Shown here one piece after another: positions 42,164-50,432 of a stretch of 58,997 nt of DNA. The notes below the pieces were generated by a model. The model had not been told where the DNA came from and ran no database searches. It saw nothing but the letters and a program-made list of their open reading frames with translations. The DNA lies in NCBI GenBank assembly GCA_947650795.1, contig CANSWR010000003.1:1-58997 (forward strand). Reading direction: 5' to 3'. The translations under genes were made by a program, and so were the position numbers. This stretch comes from an uncultured Bacillota bacterium. GTDB taxonomy: Bacteria > Bacillota_I > Bacilli_A > RF39 > UBA660. Every line of letters begins with the position of its first letter. The first letter of the stretch is position 1.

Positions 42164-43017
42164 AAAAGTTTTTTGTAATTTTGTTGGGGGTTCTTTTAAT
42201 TAGTGGTTGTAGTTTTAATGAAAGTAGTGAAAATTTGACAATTTATTCTACTTATTATCCTATTGAGTTTGCTACTTCTTATATGTATAAAGATTATAGT
42301 ACGATTTCTAGTATTTACCCAAGTGGCGCTGATATAGAGAGCTATTCTCTTACTGATAAACAAAAAGATATTTATTCTAAAGGAGATTTATTTGTTTACG
42401 CGGGTGTTACTAAAGAAGTTGATTTAGCAGTTAAATTTTTAAATACTAATTCGGAGCTTAGAATAATAGACGCTACTAAGGGTTTGAATTATAATATTGG
42501 GGTTGAAGAATTGTGGTTAGATCCATCAAATTATCTTATGATAGCTAGAAATATTAAGTCTACTCTTTTAGATTATGAAAAGAATGTTTATAATCAAAAT
42601 AAAATACAAACATTATATGATGATTTAAAAATCAAAATTAGTGAGCTTGATGTAGATTTAACTATGATGGGCAAAAATGCTGCAAGAAAATCTTTATTAG
42701 TTACTGATGATGCGTTTAATTTCTTGTCTAAATATAATATAGAAGTTATTTCTTTAGATCCTAATAATAAAAATCTTACTAAAGCATATAACGATGCGAG
42801 AAAATATATTTCTGAAGGAAGTATTAAGTATGTGTTTACAATGGGAGATACTCAGTTGTCAGATGAAGTAGAGAATTTTATTTCTTCTTATCAATTAGAG
42901 AAGTTAGCAATTGATCCTATGTATACTTTAAGTGATGATCAAAGAAGAGATAATATAGATTATTTGAAGGTAATGGAAAATAATATAAGTAAATTTAAAA
43001 CAGAACTCTTTAGATAG
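42160..43017 (+). CDS. ZnuA-like lipoprotein lacking the metal-binding histidines
   Basis: 285 residues from the ATG at 42160; signal peptide and lipobox LLISGC put the lipid on Cys17. The fold follows cluster A-I binding proteins (ZnuA/AdcA): IYSTYYPIEFATSYMYKDYS, then KGDLFVYAG, LLVTDDAFNFLSKYNIEVIS, TMGDTQLSD and DYLKVMENNISKF. The three His ligands are missing: the usual PHDW loop is ADIESYSL, DPHxW is VEELWLDP and THxAF is TDDAF. A terminal Asp (AIDPMYT) remains. No permease or ATPase gene is adjacent. Zinc uptake is therefore doubtful; another ligand or a structural role is possible. Confidence 0.8.
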   Translation: MKKFFVILLGVLLISGCSFNESSENLTIYSTYYPIEFATSYMYKDYSTISSIYPSGADIESYSLTDKQKDIYSKGDLFVYAGVTKEVDLAVKFLNTNSELRIIDATKGLNYNIGVEELWLDPSNYLMIARNIKSTLLDYEKNVYNQNKIQTLYDDLKIKISELDVDLTMMGKNAARKSLLVTDDAFNFLSKYNIEVISLDPNNKNLTKAYNDARKYISEGSIKYVFTMGDTQLSDEVENFISSYQLEKLAIDPMYTLSDDQRRDNIDYLKVMENNISKFKTELFR

Positions 43018-43032
43018 GGTTCTGTTATTTTT
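42999..43032 (+). terminator. Terminator of yidD-lipoprotein, probably bidirectional
   Basis: AACAGAAC (42999-43006) pairs with GTTCTGTT (43019-43026), spanning the stop codon; ATTTTTG follows. Confidence 0.85.
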
Positions 43033-43471
43033 GTAATTTGTAAACTTTCTCTTCTTTAACGTATTGATTTAAGACTTTTTTAATTATGTTAATATCAGTT
43101 ATTGTTTCTGACATAGGTATTAATACAATATCATTTTTTAATATACCACCATTTGGAGCGCTATATGTAATTGTTCCATCTTTGTTTATATTTTTTGTAG
43201 CAGATATTGTTTTATAAGTTATTTCTCTTAAAACGACTACTTTCTTACCTATTACTACGCCTTCAGACATTGATTCATATTCTCCAGTTTTTGGATTTAG
43301 ATATGCTGGCAAAATAGTAATTTCATAGTTTTTGTCATCTAATTCCAATGAAGTACTTATAATTGTATCTATACTTTGAATAGTTCTATTAGAAATGAAA
43401 GAACAAGCTGTCAAATTCAATGACAATAAACTTGCTAAACTCCAGCATAAAAATCTTTCTTTTTTAGTCAT
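43025..43471 (-). CDS. Hypothetical lipoprotein
   Basis: 148 residues with a signal peptide and lipobox SLNLTAC (Cys near 23), so anchored to the outer face of the membrane. The mature part is beta-rich (KNYEITILPAYLNPKTGEYE, GVVIGKKVVVLREITYKTI) and is not recognised. Own promoter with -35 in the ruvB stop region and an AAGGAG ribosome site. It shares a terminator with the convergent ZnuA-like gene; no functional link is visible. Confidence 0.7.
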   Translation of the reverse strand: MTKKERFLCWSLASLLSLNLTACSFISNRTIQSIDTIISTSLELDDKNYEITILPAYLNPKTGEYESMSEGVVIGKKVVVLREITYKTISATKNINKDGTITYSAPNGGILKNDIVLIPMSETITDINIIKKVLNQYVKEEKVYKLQK

Positions 43472-43501
43472 CTTATTAACTCCTTCTTTGACACGATTAC
43501 A

Positions 43502-43530
43502 ACTGTATCACATTTATATTTTATTGTCAA
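43502..43530 (-). promoter_or_regulatory. Sigma-A promoter of the hypothetical lipoprotein gene
   Basis: Minus-strand TTGACA (43525-43530), 17 nt, TACAGT (43502-43507). The -35 overlaps the ruvB stop codon. Confidence 0.7.
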
Positions 43531-44528
43531 TTTGAAAGTTTATCTATGCCTAAATAATCATATGTTTTATCTGTAACTTGTCTTCCACGTGTTGTTCTTT
43601 TTATGAAACCTTCTTGTAAAAGAAATGGCTCTATAACGTCCTCAATAGTTGTTTGTTCTTCTCCAATTGAGGCAGCTATACTTTCTATTCCAACTGGACC
43701 ACCATTGAATTTATTTATAAGACTTTCTAAATATTCTATGTCTGTGCTGTCTAAACCATATTCGTCTACATGTAATCTGTTTAAGCTAGAGTTTGTTATT
43801 TCTGAATTAATAATTCCGTCTCCATTTACTAGTGCAAAATCGCTAACTCTTTTAAGAAGTCTGTTTGCTATTCTAGGTGTTTTTCTGCTACGCCTTGCTA
43901 TTATAGTGGCAGCTTCATCATCTATAGTTAAATCAAGAACTCTTGCACTTCTTTTGACAATGCTAGTTAATTCTTCTGTAGTATAATAATTTAATTTACA
44001 AGTAATGCCAAATCTGTCTCTTAATGGGCTAGATAAATCTCCGGCACGAGTGGTTGCACCTACTAATGTAAATGGAGGCAAATCTATTTTAATGCTTCTA
44101 CTTTGTCCGTCACTACCTATTACTAAGTCTAATTTAAAGTCTTCCATAGCACTATATAGAATTTCTTCTATGTATTTAGGTATTCTATGAATTTCATCTA
44201 TAAATAAAACATCATAGGGTTCAAGAGTACTTAGTATTGCTGCTAAGTCGCCACTTTTTTCTATTGTTGGCCCACTTGCAGTTTTTATCCCAACTTCTAA
44301 TTCGTTTGCAATTATATGAGATAATGTAGTTTTTCCTAATCCAGGAGGCCCATATAATAAGACATGGTCCAAAGAAACGTTTCTCATTTTTGCAGCACTT
44401 ACAAAGACTTTGATATTTTCTTTTACATCTTTTTGTCCTATATATTCATCAAAACTTCCTGGTCTTATAGTTTTTTCAAATGAATCTCCTTCTTGATATT
44501 CTGCTGTTTTTACTATATCTTCGTCCAT
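43527..44528 (-). CDS. ruvB: Holliday junction helicase RuvB
   Basis: Motor of branch migration. 333 residues. TIRPGSFDEYIGQKDVKENI, Walker A LLYGPPGLGKTTLSHIIANE, Walker B VLFIDEIHRI, sensor VGATTRAGDLSSPLRDRFGI and the C-terminal winged helix (QEGFIKRTTRGRQVTDKTY) all present. It lies 10 bp after ruvA. Confidence 0.98.
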   Translation of the reverse strand: MDEDIVKTAEYQEGDSFEKTIRPGSFDEYIGQKDVKENIKVFVSAAKMRNVSLDHVLLYGPPGLGKTTLSHIIANELEVGIKTASGPTIEKSGDLAAILSTLEPYDVLFIDEIHRIPKYIEEILYSAMEDFKLDLVIGSDGQSRSIKIDLPPFTLVGATTRAGDLSSPLRDRFGITCKLNYYTTEELTSIVKRSARVLDLTIDDEAATIIARRSRKTPRIANRLLKRVSDFALVNGDGIINSEITNSSLNRLHVDEYGLDSTDIEYLESLINKFNGGPVGIESIAASIGEEQTTIEDVIEPFLLQEGFIKRTTRGRQVTDKTYDYLGIDKLSN

Positions 44529-44538
44529 TACTTGCCTC

Positions 44539-45087
44539 CTATCTAATTAATAATTTGAGTGCTTCTTTTACTTGATCTTCTATAGAAAGTGTTCCATCAA
44601 CTTCAGCAATTACTTTTTTAATATCTGCACCTTTGTATCCTAAACTTTCAAGAACGCTTTTTAATTCTTCGTTAACTACTCTTGTGTCTTGTTTTGCTAC
44701 AAGTTTTCCTTTTAAGTCTAGTATTATCTGTCTAGCTAACTTTTCGCCTACTTTAGGGAATTTTGTTAAATACAATATATTTTCTCTATCTATTGCATCT
44801 AATATTCCATCAATACTTCCTGTTGCTAATATAGGCATAGCTACTTTAGGCCCTAATCCTTTTACATTTAAAAGTTTGAGAAAAAGTTCTCTTTCATCTC
44901 TAGTTTTAAAACCATATAAACTATACTCATCTTCTCTTATATGATTATAAAGATATACTTTTTCTTCTGTTTCTTGTTTAAATACATAAGGGTTAGGAGT
45001 ATATACTTTGAAACCTATTCCATTTGTACTTATAGATATGTGATCACTTTCTATTTCTTCAATTTTTCCATATATAAAATCTAACAT
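44539..45087 (-). CDS. ruvA: Holliday junction protein RuvA
   Basis: Tetrameric junction-binding partner of RuvB. The ATG at 45087 lies 6 nt after AGGTG; 182 residues. OB fold (MLDFIYGKIEEIESDHISIS), then helix-hairpin-helix motifs (LLNVKGLGPKVAMPIL, FPKVGEKLARQIILDLKGKL) and a C-terminal RuvB-binding domain (LESLGYKGADIKKVIAEV). Confidence 0.96.
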   Translation of the reverse strand: MLDFIYGKIEEIESDHISISTNGIGFKVYTPNPYVFKQETEEKVYLYNHIREDEYSLYGFKTRDERELFLKLLNVKGLGPKVAMPILATGSIDGILDAIDRENILYLTKFPKVGEKLARQIILDLKGKLVAKQDTRVVNEELKSVLESLGYKGADIKKVIAEVDGTLSIEDQVKEALKLLIR

Positions 45088-45104
45088 ATTCTTCACCTAT
45101 TCTC

Positions 45105-45133
45105 ATTTTACAATATTTTTATATATAAAACAA
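45105..45133 (-). promoter_or_regulatory. Sigma-A promoter of ruvAB
   Basis: Minus-strand TTGTTT (45128-45133), 17 nt, TAAAAT (45105-45110). Confidence 0.65.
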
Positions 45134-45220
45134 GTGTTTTCTTTACTTTTTGTAAGGTAAGTCAAAATATGATAATTTCATCCAAATATAATGCACTTAT
45201 TTTTATAGGAAACTAAATAC

Positions 45221-45670
45221 TTAAAATATTTCTTTACTATCAAGTATTATTGTTACTGGACCATCATTATATATTTCAACTTTCATGTCACTTCCAAAAA
45301 TTCCTGTTTGTGTTTCAATTCCTTTTTCTTTTAATACTTTGTTCATATAATCATAAAGGTTAGAAGCTTCTGTTTGATTTAAAGCATTAACAAATGATGG
45401 TCTTCTTCCTTTTTTACAATCAGCATATAAAGTGAATTGACTTATATTTAATATACTTCCTTTAATATCTAGCAAACTCAAATTCATTAAATCATTCTCA
45501 TCTTTAAATATTCTTAAATTAATAATTTTTTCAATCATTTTATCAACTATTTCTTTTGTATCACCGTTTGTAAAACTAGATAACAGTACTAATCCTTCTT
45601 CTATTTCTCCATTAATTTTATTATTAATAGTGACTTTACTGTTTTTACTTCTTTGTAATATTACTTTCAT
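45221..45670 (-). CDS. dtd: D-aminoacyl-tRNA deacylase
   Basis: Hydrolyses D-amino acids wrongly attached to tRNA. 149 residues. Catalytic SQFTLYADCKKGRRPSF, the NDGPVTIILDS stretch corresponding to the NxGPVT cross-subunit motif, and start MKVILQRSKNSKVTI. It shares one base with rel, as in Bacillus (rel-dtd). Confidence 0.96.
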   Translation of the reverse strand: MKVILQRSKNSKVTINNKINGEIEEGLVLLSSFTNGDTKEIVDKMIEKIINLRIFKDENDLMNLSLLDIKGSILNISQFTLYADCKKGRRPSFVNALNQTEASNLYDYMNKVLKEKGIETQTGIFGSDMKVEIYNDGPVTIILDSKEIF

Positions 45671-47796
45671 TATCTACTCACCTTACTTATGAATTCTAAA
45701 CTTTCTAAGCTTGTCATAAATTTATCTAATACATTTTTGTTTTTAACTTTGCAAACTAATTCATAGACGCTTTCGTCTTTTATTGTTCCTTTGTTATTTA
45801 TTGATACTATATTTATTTCATCTTTTGTAGCTAATGAAAGTATGTTTATTAAATTATCATTTGAAGAATTTATATAAATATTTATATTAGTGATAAATTT
45901 GTCTAAAAGGTTTTCATTCCATGTTGCTTCTATTATTCTGTCATTATCTAAGTCTACATTTTTACAATTTTTTCTATGAACTTTTACACCATTTCCTTTA
46001 GTAATATATCCTATAATTTCGTCACCTAGCACAGGATTACAACATGAAGCTAGATTTGTTAGTATATCTCCTGAACCCGCGATTAGTATTTTGCCTTTTT
46101 CTGTATTTTTGAATATTTTTTCGTTAGCTAATAATTTATCTATGGCATCATCTTTTTTAGGAGCAAGATATTCTTCTAATCTATTTATGATTACTGAAGG
46201 AGTGTATTTTAGAGTTGCTACTGATATGTATAATTCATTAAGAGACTCAAATTCTTTAAAAACATTGTTTATTAATTCTTCATTTAAAATTTCATGTTCA
46301 TTAAGATGGCGTTTTTTTATTTCATTAGAAAGTAAATACTCGCCTATTTCTATACTTTTTTCTTTTTCTTTTTTGTAGAAGAAAGAACGTATCCTTGATT
46401 TTGCTCCATCAGTTTTTACAAATTTAAGCCATGATTTACTAGGTGTTTTGCCTTTTGCAGTGATTAACTCTAGTATATCTCCATCTTGAAGTTTATAGTC
46501 TAAGCTTACCATTTTTCCATTAGCTTTAGCGCCTGTTGTTGTATTTCCTACTTCTGAATGAATTTTATATGCAAAATCTATAGGTGTGCTATCTATAGGT
46601 AGTTCTATTATATCTCCTTTTGGTGTAAATATATAAATTTCTTCTTTCGTTAAATTTTGACTTAAGTTTTTAAAGAATTCTTTATTATTTTCTTTATCAT
46701 TAACTTCTATTAAAGTTCTAAATGATGCTAATGTGTTTTCAAATTCATTAACTTTACTTCCATCAGTTTTTTCTTTATAACTCCAATGGGATGCTACACC
46801 GTGTTCTGCAATTTCGTGCATTTTATGTGTACGTATTTGTATTTCAAATATTTTTCCGTCCGTTCCAAATATTGTCGTATGTAAACTTTGATAATTATTA
46901 GCTTTAGGGTTTGCTATGTAATCTTTAAATCTTTTTGGAATAGGCCTATATTTTGAATGAACTAATCCTATTGAAAGATAGCATTCTTCTATTTTATCAA
47001 CTAAAATCCTTAGTCCTAGTAAATCATATATTTGTTCCCATTTTTTTCCGACTTTAAGTTTATTATAAATTCCTCTTACACTTTTTACTCTATAAGATAT
47101 TTCATAATTTATACCGTGTTCATCTAATATGCTTTCAAGTTCGTCTTTCATTTTTAATAAAGCGTTTGTTAGCTCGTCGTTATCTGCATTTATTTTATCA
47201 AGTATTTCTTGATATACTTTAGGATCTTTGTTTCTTAGACATAAATCTTCTAATTCACTTTTCATAGTCTTTATTCCAAGTCTATGTGCAATTGGTATAT
47301 AAATTTTTTCTGTTTCATCAATAACTTCTAATATATGATTTCTGTCATGGACATTAATTGAACGCATATTGTCCAATCTATCAGCTAGTTTAATAAATAA
47401 ACTTAATGGATTTTCTGATAGTCCTACAACAATTCTTCTGTATTTGTCTTCATCATTTTTTGTTTTATTAAATGTTCTTTTTAAATGACTTAACTTTGTT
47501 ATAGAGTTTAATATTACAGCAGTATCTTCATTAAATCTTTCTACTAAACTTTCATAATTTGTTTTTTCTAAAGTTATAGCTTCATGTATTAGAGCACATC
47601 CTATGGCCATGTAATCCATTTCCAGGTCTGCTAAAATATTAGCTACTCTTATAGGGTGACATATATAATCTTCACCAGTTAATCTTTTCATTCCAGTATA
47701 TATTTCTTCTGCAAATGAATAGTAATCATTAACAATTTTTAATTCTTCGTCTGTCATATATTTTGAAATCTTTTCTTTCAGTTCTTGGTATATCAT
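45670..47796 (-). CDS. rel: Rel/SpoT (p)ppGpp synthetase with altered hydrolase site
   Basis: 708 residues with the full RSH layout: N-terminal HD domain (1-180), synthetase (about 220-340: YDLLGLRILVDKIEECY, NYQSLHTTIFG, FEIQIRTHKMHEIAEHGVAS), TGS (EIYIFTPKGDIIELPIDSTP) and C-terminal helical, zinc-finger-like and ACT parts. The synthetase residues look intact. In the HD domain, HPIRVANIL is kept, but the HDxxED motif reads IHEAITLEK (H71, E72), so the metal-binding Asp and the following Glu-Asp pair are lost. Hydrolysis may be weak or absent. AAAGGAG ribosome site. Confidence 0.95.
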   Translation of the reverse strand: MIYQELKEKISKYMTDEELKIVNDYYSFAEEIYTGMKRLTGEDYICHPIRVANILADLEMDYMAIGCALIHEAITLEKTNYESLVERFNEDTAVILNSITKLSHLKRTFNKTKNDEDKYRRIVVGLSENPLSLFIKLADRLDNMRSINVHDRNHILEVIDETEKIYIPIAHRLGIKTMKSELEDLCLRNKDPKVYQEILDKINADNDELTNALLKMKDELESILDEHGINYEISYRVKSVRGIYNKLKVGKKWEQIYDLLGLRILVDKIEECYLSIGLVHSKYRPIPKRFKDYIANPKANNYQSLHTTIFGTDGKIFEIQIRTHKMHEIAEHGVASHWSYKEKTDGSKVNEFENTLASFRTLIEVNDKENNKEFFKNLSQNLTKEEIYIFTPKGDIIELPIDSTPIDFAYKIHSEVGNTTTGAKANGKMVSLDYKLQDGDILELITAKGKTPSKSWLKFVKTDGAKSRIRSFFYKKEKEKSIEIGEYLLSNEIKKRHLNEHEILNEELINNVFKEFESLNELYISVATLKYTPSVIINRLEEYLAPKKDDAIDKLLANEKIFKNTEKGKILIAGSGDILTNLASCCNPVLGDEIIGYITKGNGVKVHRKNCKNVDLDNDRIIEATWNENLLDKFITNINIYINSSNDNLINILSLATKDEINIVSINNKGTIKDESVYELVCKVKNKNVLDKFMTSLESLEFISKVSR

Positions 47797-47824
47797 GTTT
47801 CTCCTTTCTAATTTTAAAAGTCAA

Positions 47825-47869
47825 AAACGTATATACAGTTACTAGGTAGTAAAACTTGTAAATACGTTT
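47825..47869 (-). terminator. Long hairpin between secDF and rel
   Basis: AAACGTAT (47825-47832) pairs with ATACGTTT (47862-47869); inner TTACT/AGTAA extends it. T-rich on the minus strand. Likely secDF terminator, possibly also a control element for rel. Confidence 0.65.
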
Positions 47870-47875
47870 CTAAAT

Positions 47876-50080
47876 TTATGAATTAATACCTTTAATCAAT
47901 TTTTCATATGTTTCATCATCTTCATCATCGTCTTTTTTAATTTTTGGATGTTTAATGTTATGAATCTCTAATTTTAACCAAATATATAAAGCTAAGAATA
48001 AAGATGAAAATGTTCCTGCGATGAGCCCGATTAAAACTGTTATGTTAAATTCTTTTACTCCTGTTGTGCTCAGTGCTAATAAAGTTATTATTGCTGTGAG
48101 TGTAGTTATACTTGTTAAGATATTCCTTTTCATAGAAAAGCTTATGCTTTCTTTTACTACATTTTTTAAATTTTCTTCTGTTTTAGTTTTTAGTGATGAT
48201 ACTTTCTCTCTTGCTATGTCAAATACTACTATAGTGTCATTTATTGAATAACCTATAATGGTTAAAATACCTGCTATGAAAATGAAGTTTATTTCTATTC
48301 TAAATATAGTAAAGAAACTTAATGTTACTAATACATCACTAAGAACACTAATTATTGCACCTATAGCATAATTAGTAGTAAATCTAATTTTTATATATAT
48401 TAGTATAGCAATCGCAGCAAATGCTAATGACATCAAAGCATTTTTTGTTAAATCTTTTTTTACTACATTACTTATAACTGATATATCAGTTTTTATATTT
48501 AATTCACTTAATGTGTCTTTCACTTCTTTTATTTCTTTCTCTTCAAGTGTTTTTTCTAGTCTATAATAATTTTCATTGTCATTAACTTTAGTAGTTTCGG
48601 TAATTTTATATTTATCTAATATATTATTTACTAATTCTTCGTCTATTTTGTTTTCACTTATTAATGTTACACTAGAACCACCTTTAAAATCTATGCCAAG
48701 ATTAACGCCTTTCACACAAGTGACTATTAATCCTACAATAATAATGACACTTATAGTATAAAGGTATACTTTAGATGCTTTGAGATAGTTTCTTGTTTCG
48801 CTTTTCTTTATTTTACCTATAAATAATTTTATTTTCTCATTAAATACTTTACTTTCTATTATTGCGTTCATTATAAGTCTATTTATTAATACCATAGCTA
48901 AAGCTGTCACTATTATTGTTAATATTAACATTGTTGCAAATCCTTTAACACTACTTTCTCCAAATATAAATAGTATTAAAGCTGCTATTAAAGTTGTTAT
49001 GTTCGCATCAATCAGAGAAACAATACTCCTTTTATTTCCATCTTTATAAGCTTTTTCTAGTTTTTTTCCATTTGCTAATTCTTCTTTTATCTTTTCTAAG
49101 GTTATTATACTTGAGTCAATTGCCATTCCTATTCCTAGAATAAGTGCTGCTATACCTGTTAAAGTTAGAACTCCATCAATTAGAGAAAATAGAATAAATA
49201 CGATTATAGTGTATGCTAGTAAACAAATGCTACTAATAAATCCACTAATTTTATAAAAGAATGTCATTATTGCTATTATAACTATTAATGTGATTAGCCC
49301 TGCTATTACAACGTTTTTAAGTGTTTCTGATCCGAATGAAGCATCCACTGTTTTAGTACTTATTTCTGATAACTTAGTAGGTAAACTTCCTGAATTTATT
49401 AAGTCAACTAATTCTTTTGCTTCTTCTTCAGTAAAATTACCTTGAATTATAACGTTGTCAGTAAAAGCTTCTCTTACTGTAGCTGCACTTATACATTTTT
49501 TGTTTCCTTCTTTTCCACATTCATCTTTATTGAATGTGTCTCCTTCTTCAAAGTCTAACCAAATCGTTATTAATTTGTCCTCGCTTTCACTTATTCGTCT
49601 AGTAACATTATAGAATTTATCATTATCTTTTATACTCAAAGCAACTACAGGTAGATTAGTCTCTCTATCATAATCTAATTTTGCTCCTGGAGTATCTAAA
49701 ACTGCTCCTGTCATTAATTCTTCATTTAATGTATTTCTGAATGTTAGCACAGCGGGAGTACTAAGTCTTTGTCTTGCTTGAGTTTCATCTGTTACTCCTG
49801 GAAGCTTTACTCTTATTTTATCTCCTTCAATTGTTATCTCTGGTTCACTTACACCTAATGTATCTATTCTGTTTCTAATAGCTTTATATGTGCTTGTTAT
49901 TTCATCTTTAGATGGTGTTTTTTCGCCTTCAAGACTTTCAACTAAATATAATACTTCAAATCCTCCTTTTAAATCTAAACCAAAATTTAGATTTTTAATA
50001 GTTGGACGTGCTAAAAGTAAGCTACAAACTAGTAATATTGCACAAATAATGATGCTATTAATAAGTTTCTTCTTTTTCAT
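47876..50080 (-). CDS. secDF: Fused preprotein translocase subunit SecDF
   Basis: Uses proton flow to pull secreted proteins across the membrane. 734 residues with twelve helices in two halves. The SecD half begins with an N-terminal helix and LGLDLKGGFEVLYLVES-type sequence (NFGLDLKGGFEVLYLVESLE), then the P1 region and LTGIAALILGIGMAIDSSII. The SecF half starts near 440 with VNLGIDFKGGSSVTLISENK and ends with ILTIIGYSINDTIVVFDIAR. A single fused protein is normal in Bacilli. Its ATG overlaps comN by 4 bp. Confidence 0.96.
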   Translation of the reverse strand: MKKKKLINSIIICAILLVCSLLLARPTIKNLNFGLDLKGGFEVLYLVESLEGEKTPSKDEITSTYKAIRNRIDTLGVSEPEITIEGDKIRVKLPGVTDETQARQRLSTPAVLTFRNTLNEELMTGAVLDTPGAKLDYDRETNLPVVALSIKDNDKFYNVTRRISESEDKLITIWLDFEEGDTFNKDECGKEGNKKCISAATVREAFTDNVIIQGNFTEEEAKELVDLINSGSLPTKLSEISTKTVDASFGSETLKNVVIAGLITLIVIIAIMTFFYKISGFISSICLLAYTIIVFILFSLIDGVLTLTGIAALILGIGMAIDSSIITLEKIKEELANGKKLEKAYKDGNKRSIVSLIDANITTLIAALILFIFGESSVKGFATMLILTIIVTALAMVLINRLIMNAIIESKVFNEKIKLFIGKIKKSETRNYLKASKVYLYTISVIIIVGLIVTCVKGVNLGIDFKGGSSVTLISENKIDEELVNNILDKYKITETTKVNDNENYYRLEKTLEEKEIKEVKDTLSELNIKTDISVISNVVKKDLTKNALMSLAFAAIAILIYIKIRFTTNYAIGAIISVLSDVLVTLSFFTIFRIEINFIFIAGILTIIGYSINDTIVVFDIAREKVSSLKTKTEENLKNVVKESISFSMKRNILTSITTLTAIITLLALSTTGVKEFNITVLIGLIAGTFSSLFLALYIWLKLEIHNIKHPKIKKDDDEDDETYEKLIKGINS

Positions 50081-50370
50081 AATAAATCTCCTTCTGTGTT
50101 AACTTCTCTATCTTGCTCTTTAAGAATTTCTAAACAATAACTTTTAATTATGCTAGAGTCTAAGTCCATTATGTCACTAACCATTCCAGATAGACAAAGG
50201 TTTTCACTTTCTTTCCAAGAATGTTCACTAAGATAATTCCATATGTCTACTTCTTTGACATAGTTAATTCCCATTCTATCTAACTCTTTAACTTTTGAAT
50301 ATAATGCAGGTTTTATTCTTTTATAGAGTTCTTCTACATTTCTAAATTCTATATTATATTTTTTTGCCAT
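50077..50370 (-). CDS. comN: Post-transcriptional regulator ComN-like
   Basis: 97 residues with the Post_transc_reg family pattern: LYKRIKPALYSKVKELDRMG, VKEVDIWNYLSEHSWKESEN and LSGMVSDIMDLD. In Bacillus ComN controls comE operon mRNA and lies near secDF, both features matched here: secDF follows directly and comEC/comEA lie just upstream. Good promoter and short leader with AGGTGAAAG. Confidence 0.88.
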   Translation of the reverse strand: MAKKYNIEFRNVEELYKRIKPALYSKVKELDRMGINYVKEVDIWNYLSEHSWKESENLCLSGMVSDIMDLDSSIIKSYCLEILKEQDREVNTEGDLL

Positions 50371-50389
50371 TTAATCTTTCACCTATTAA

Positions 50390-50418
50390 AGTATACTACA
50401 TTTTTTCGTGCCATTCAA
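50390..50418 (-). promoter_or_regulatory. Sigma-A promoter of comN-secDF
   Basis: Minus-strand TTGAAT (50413-50418), 17 nt, TATACT (50390-50395). Confidence 0.75.
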
Positions 50419-50432
50419 TAAACTAAATTCAT

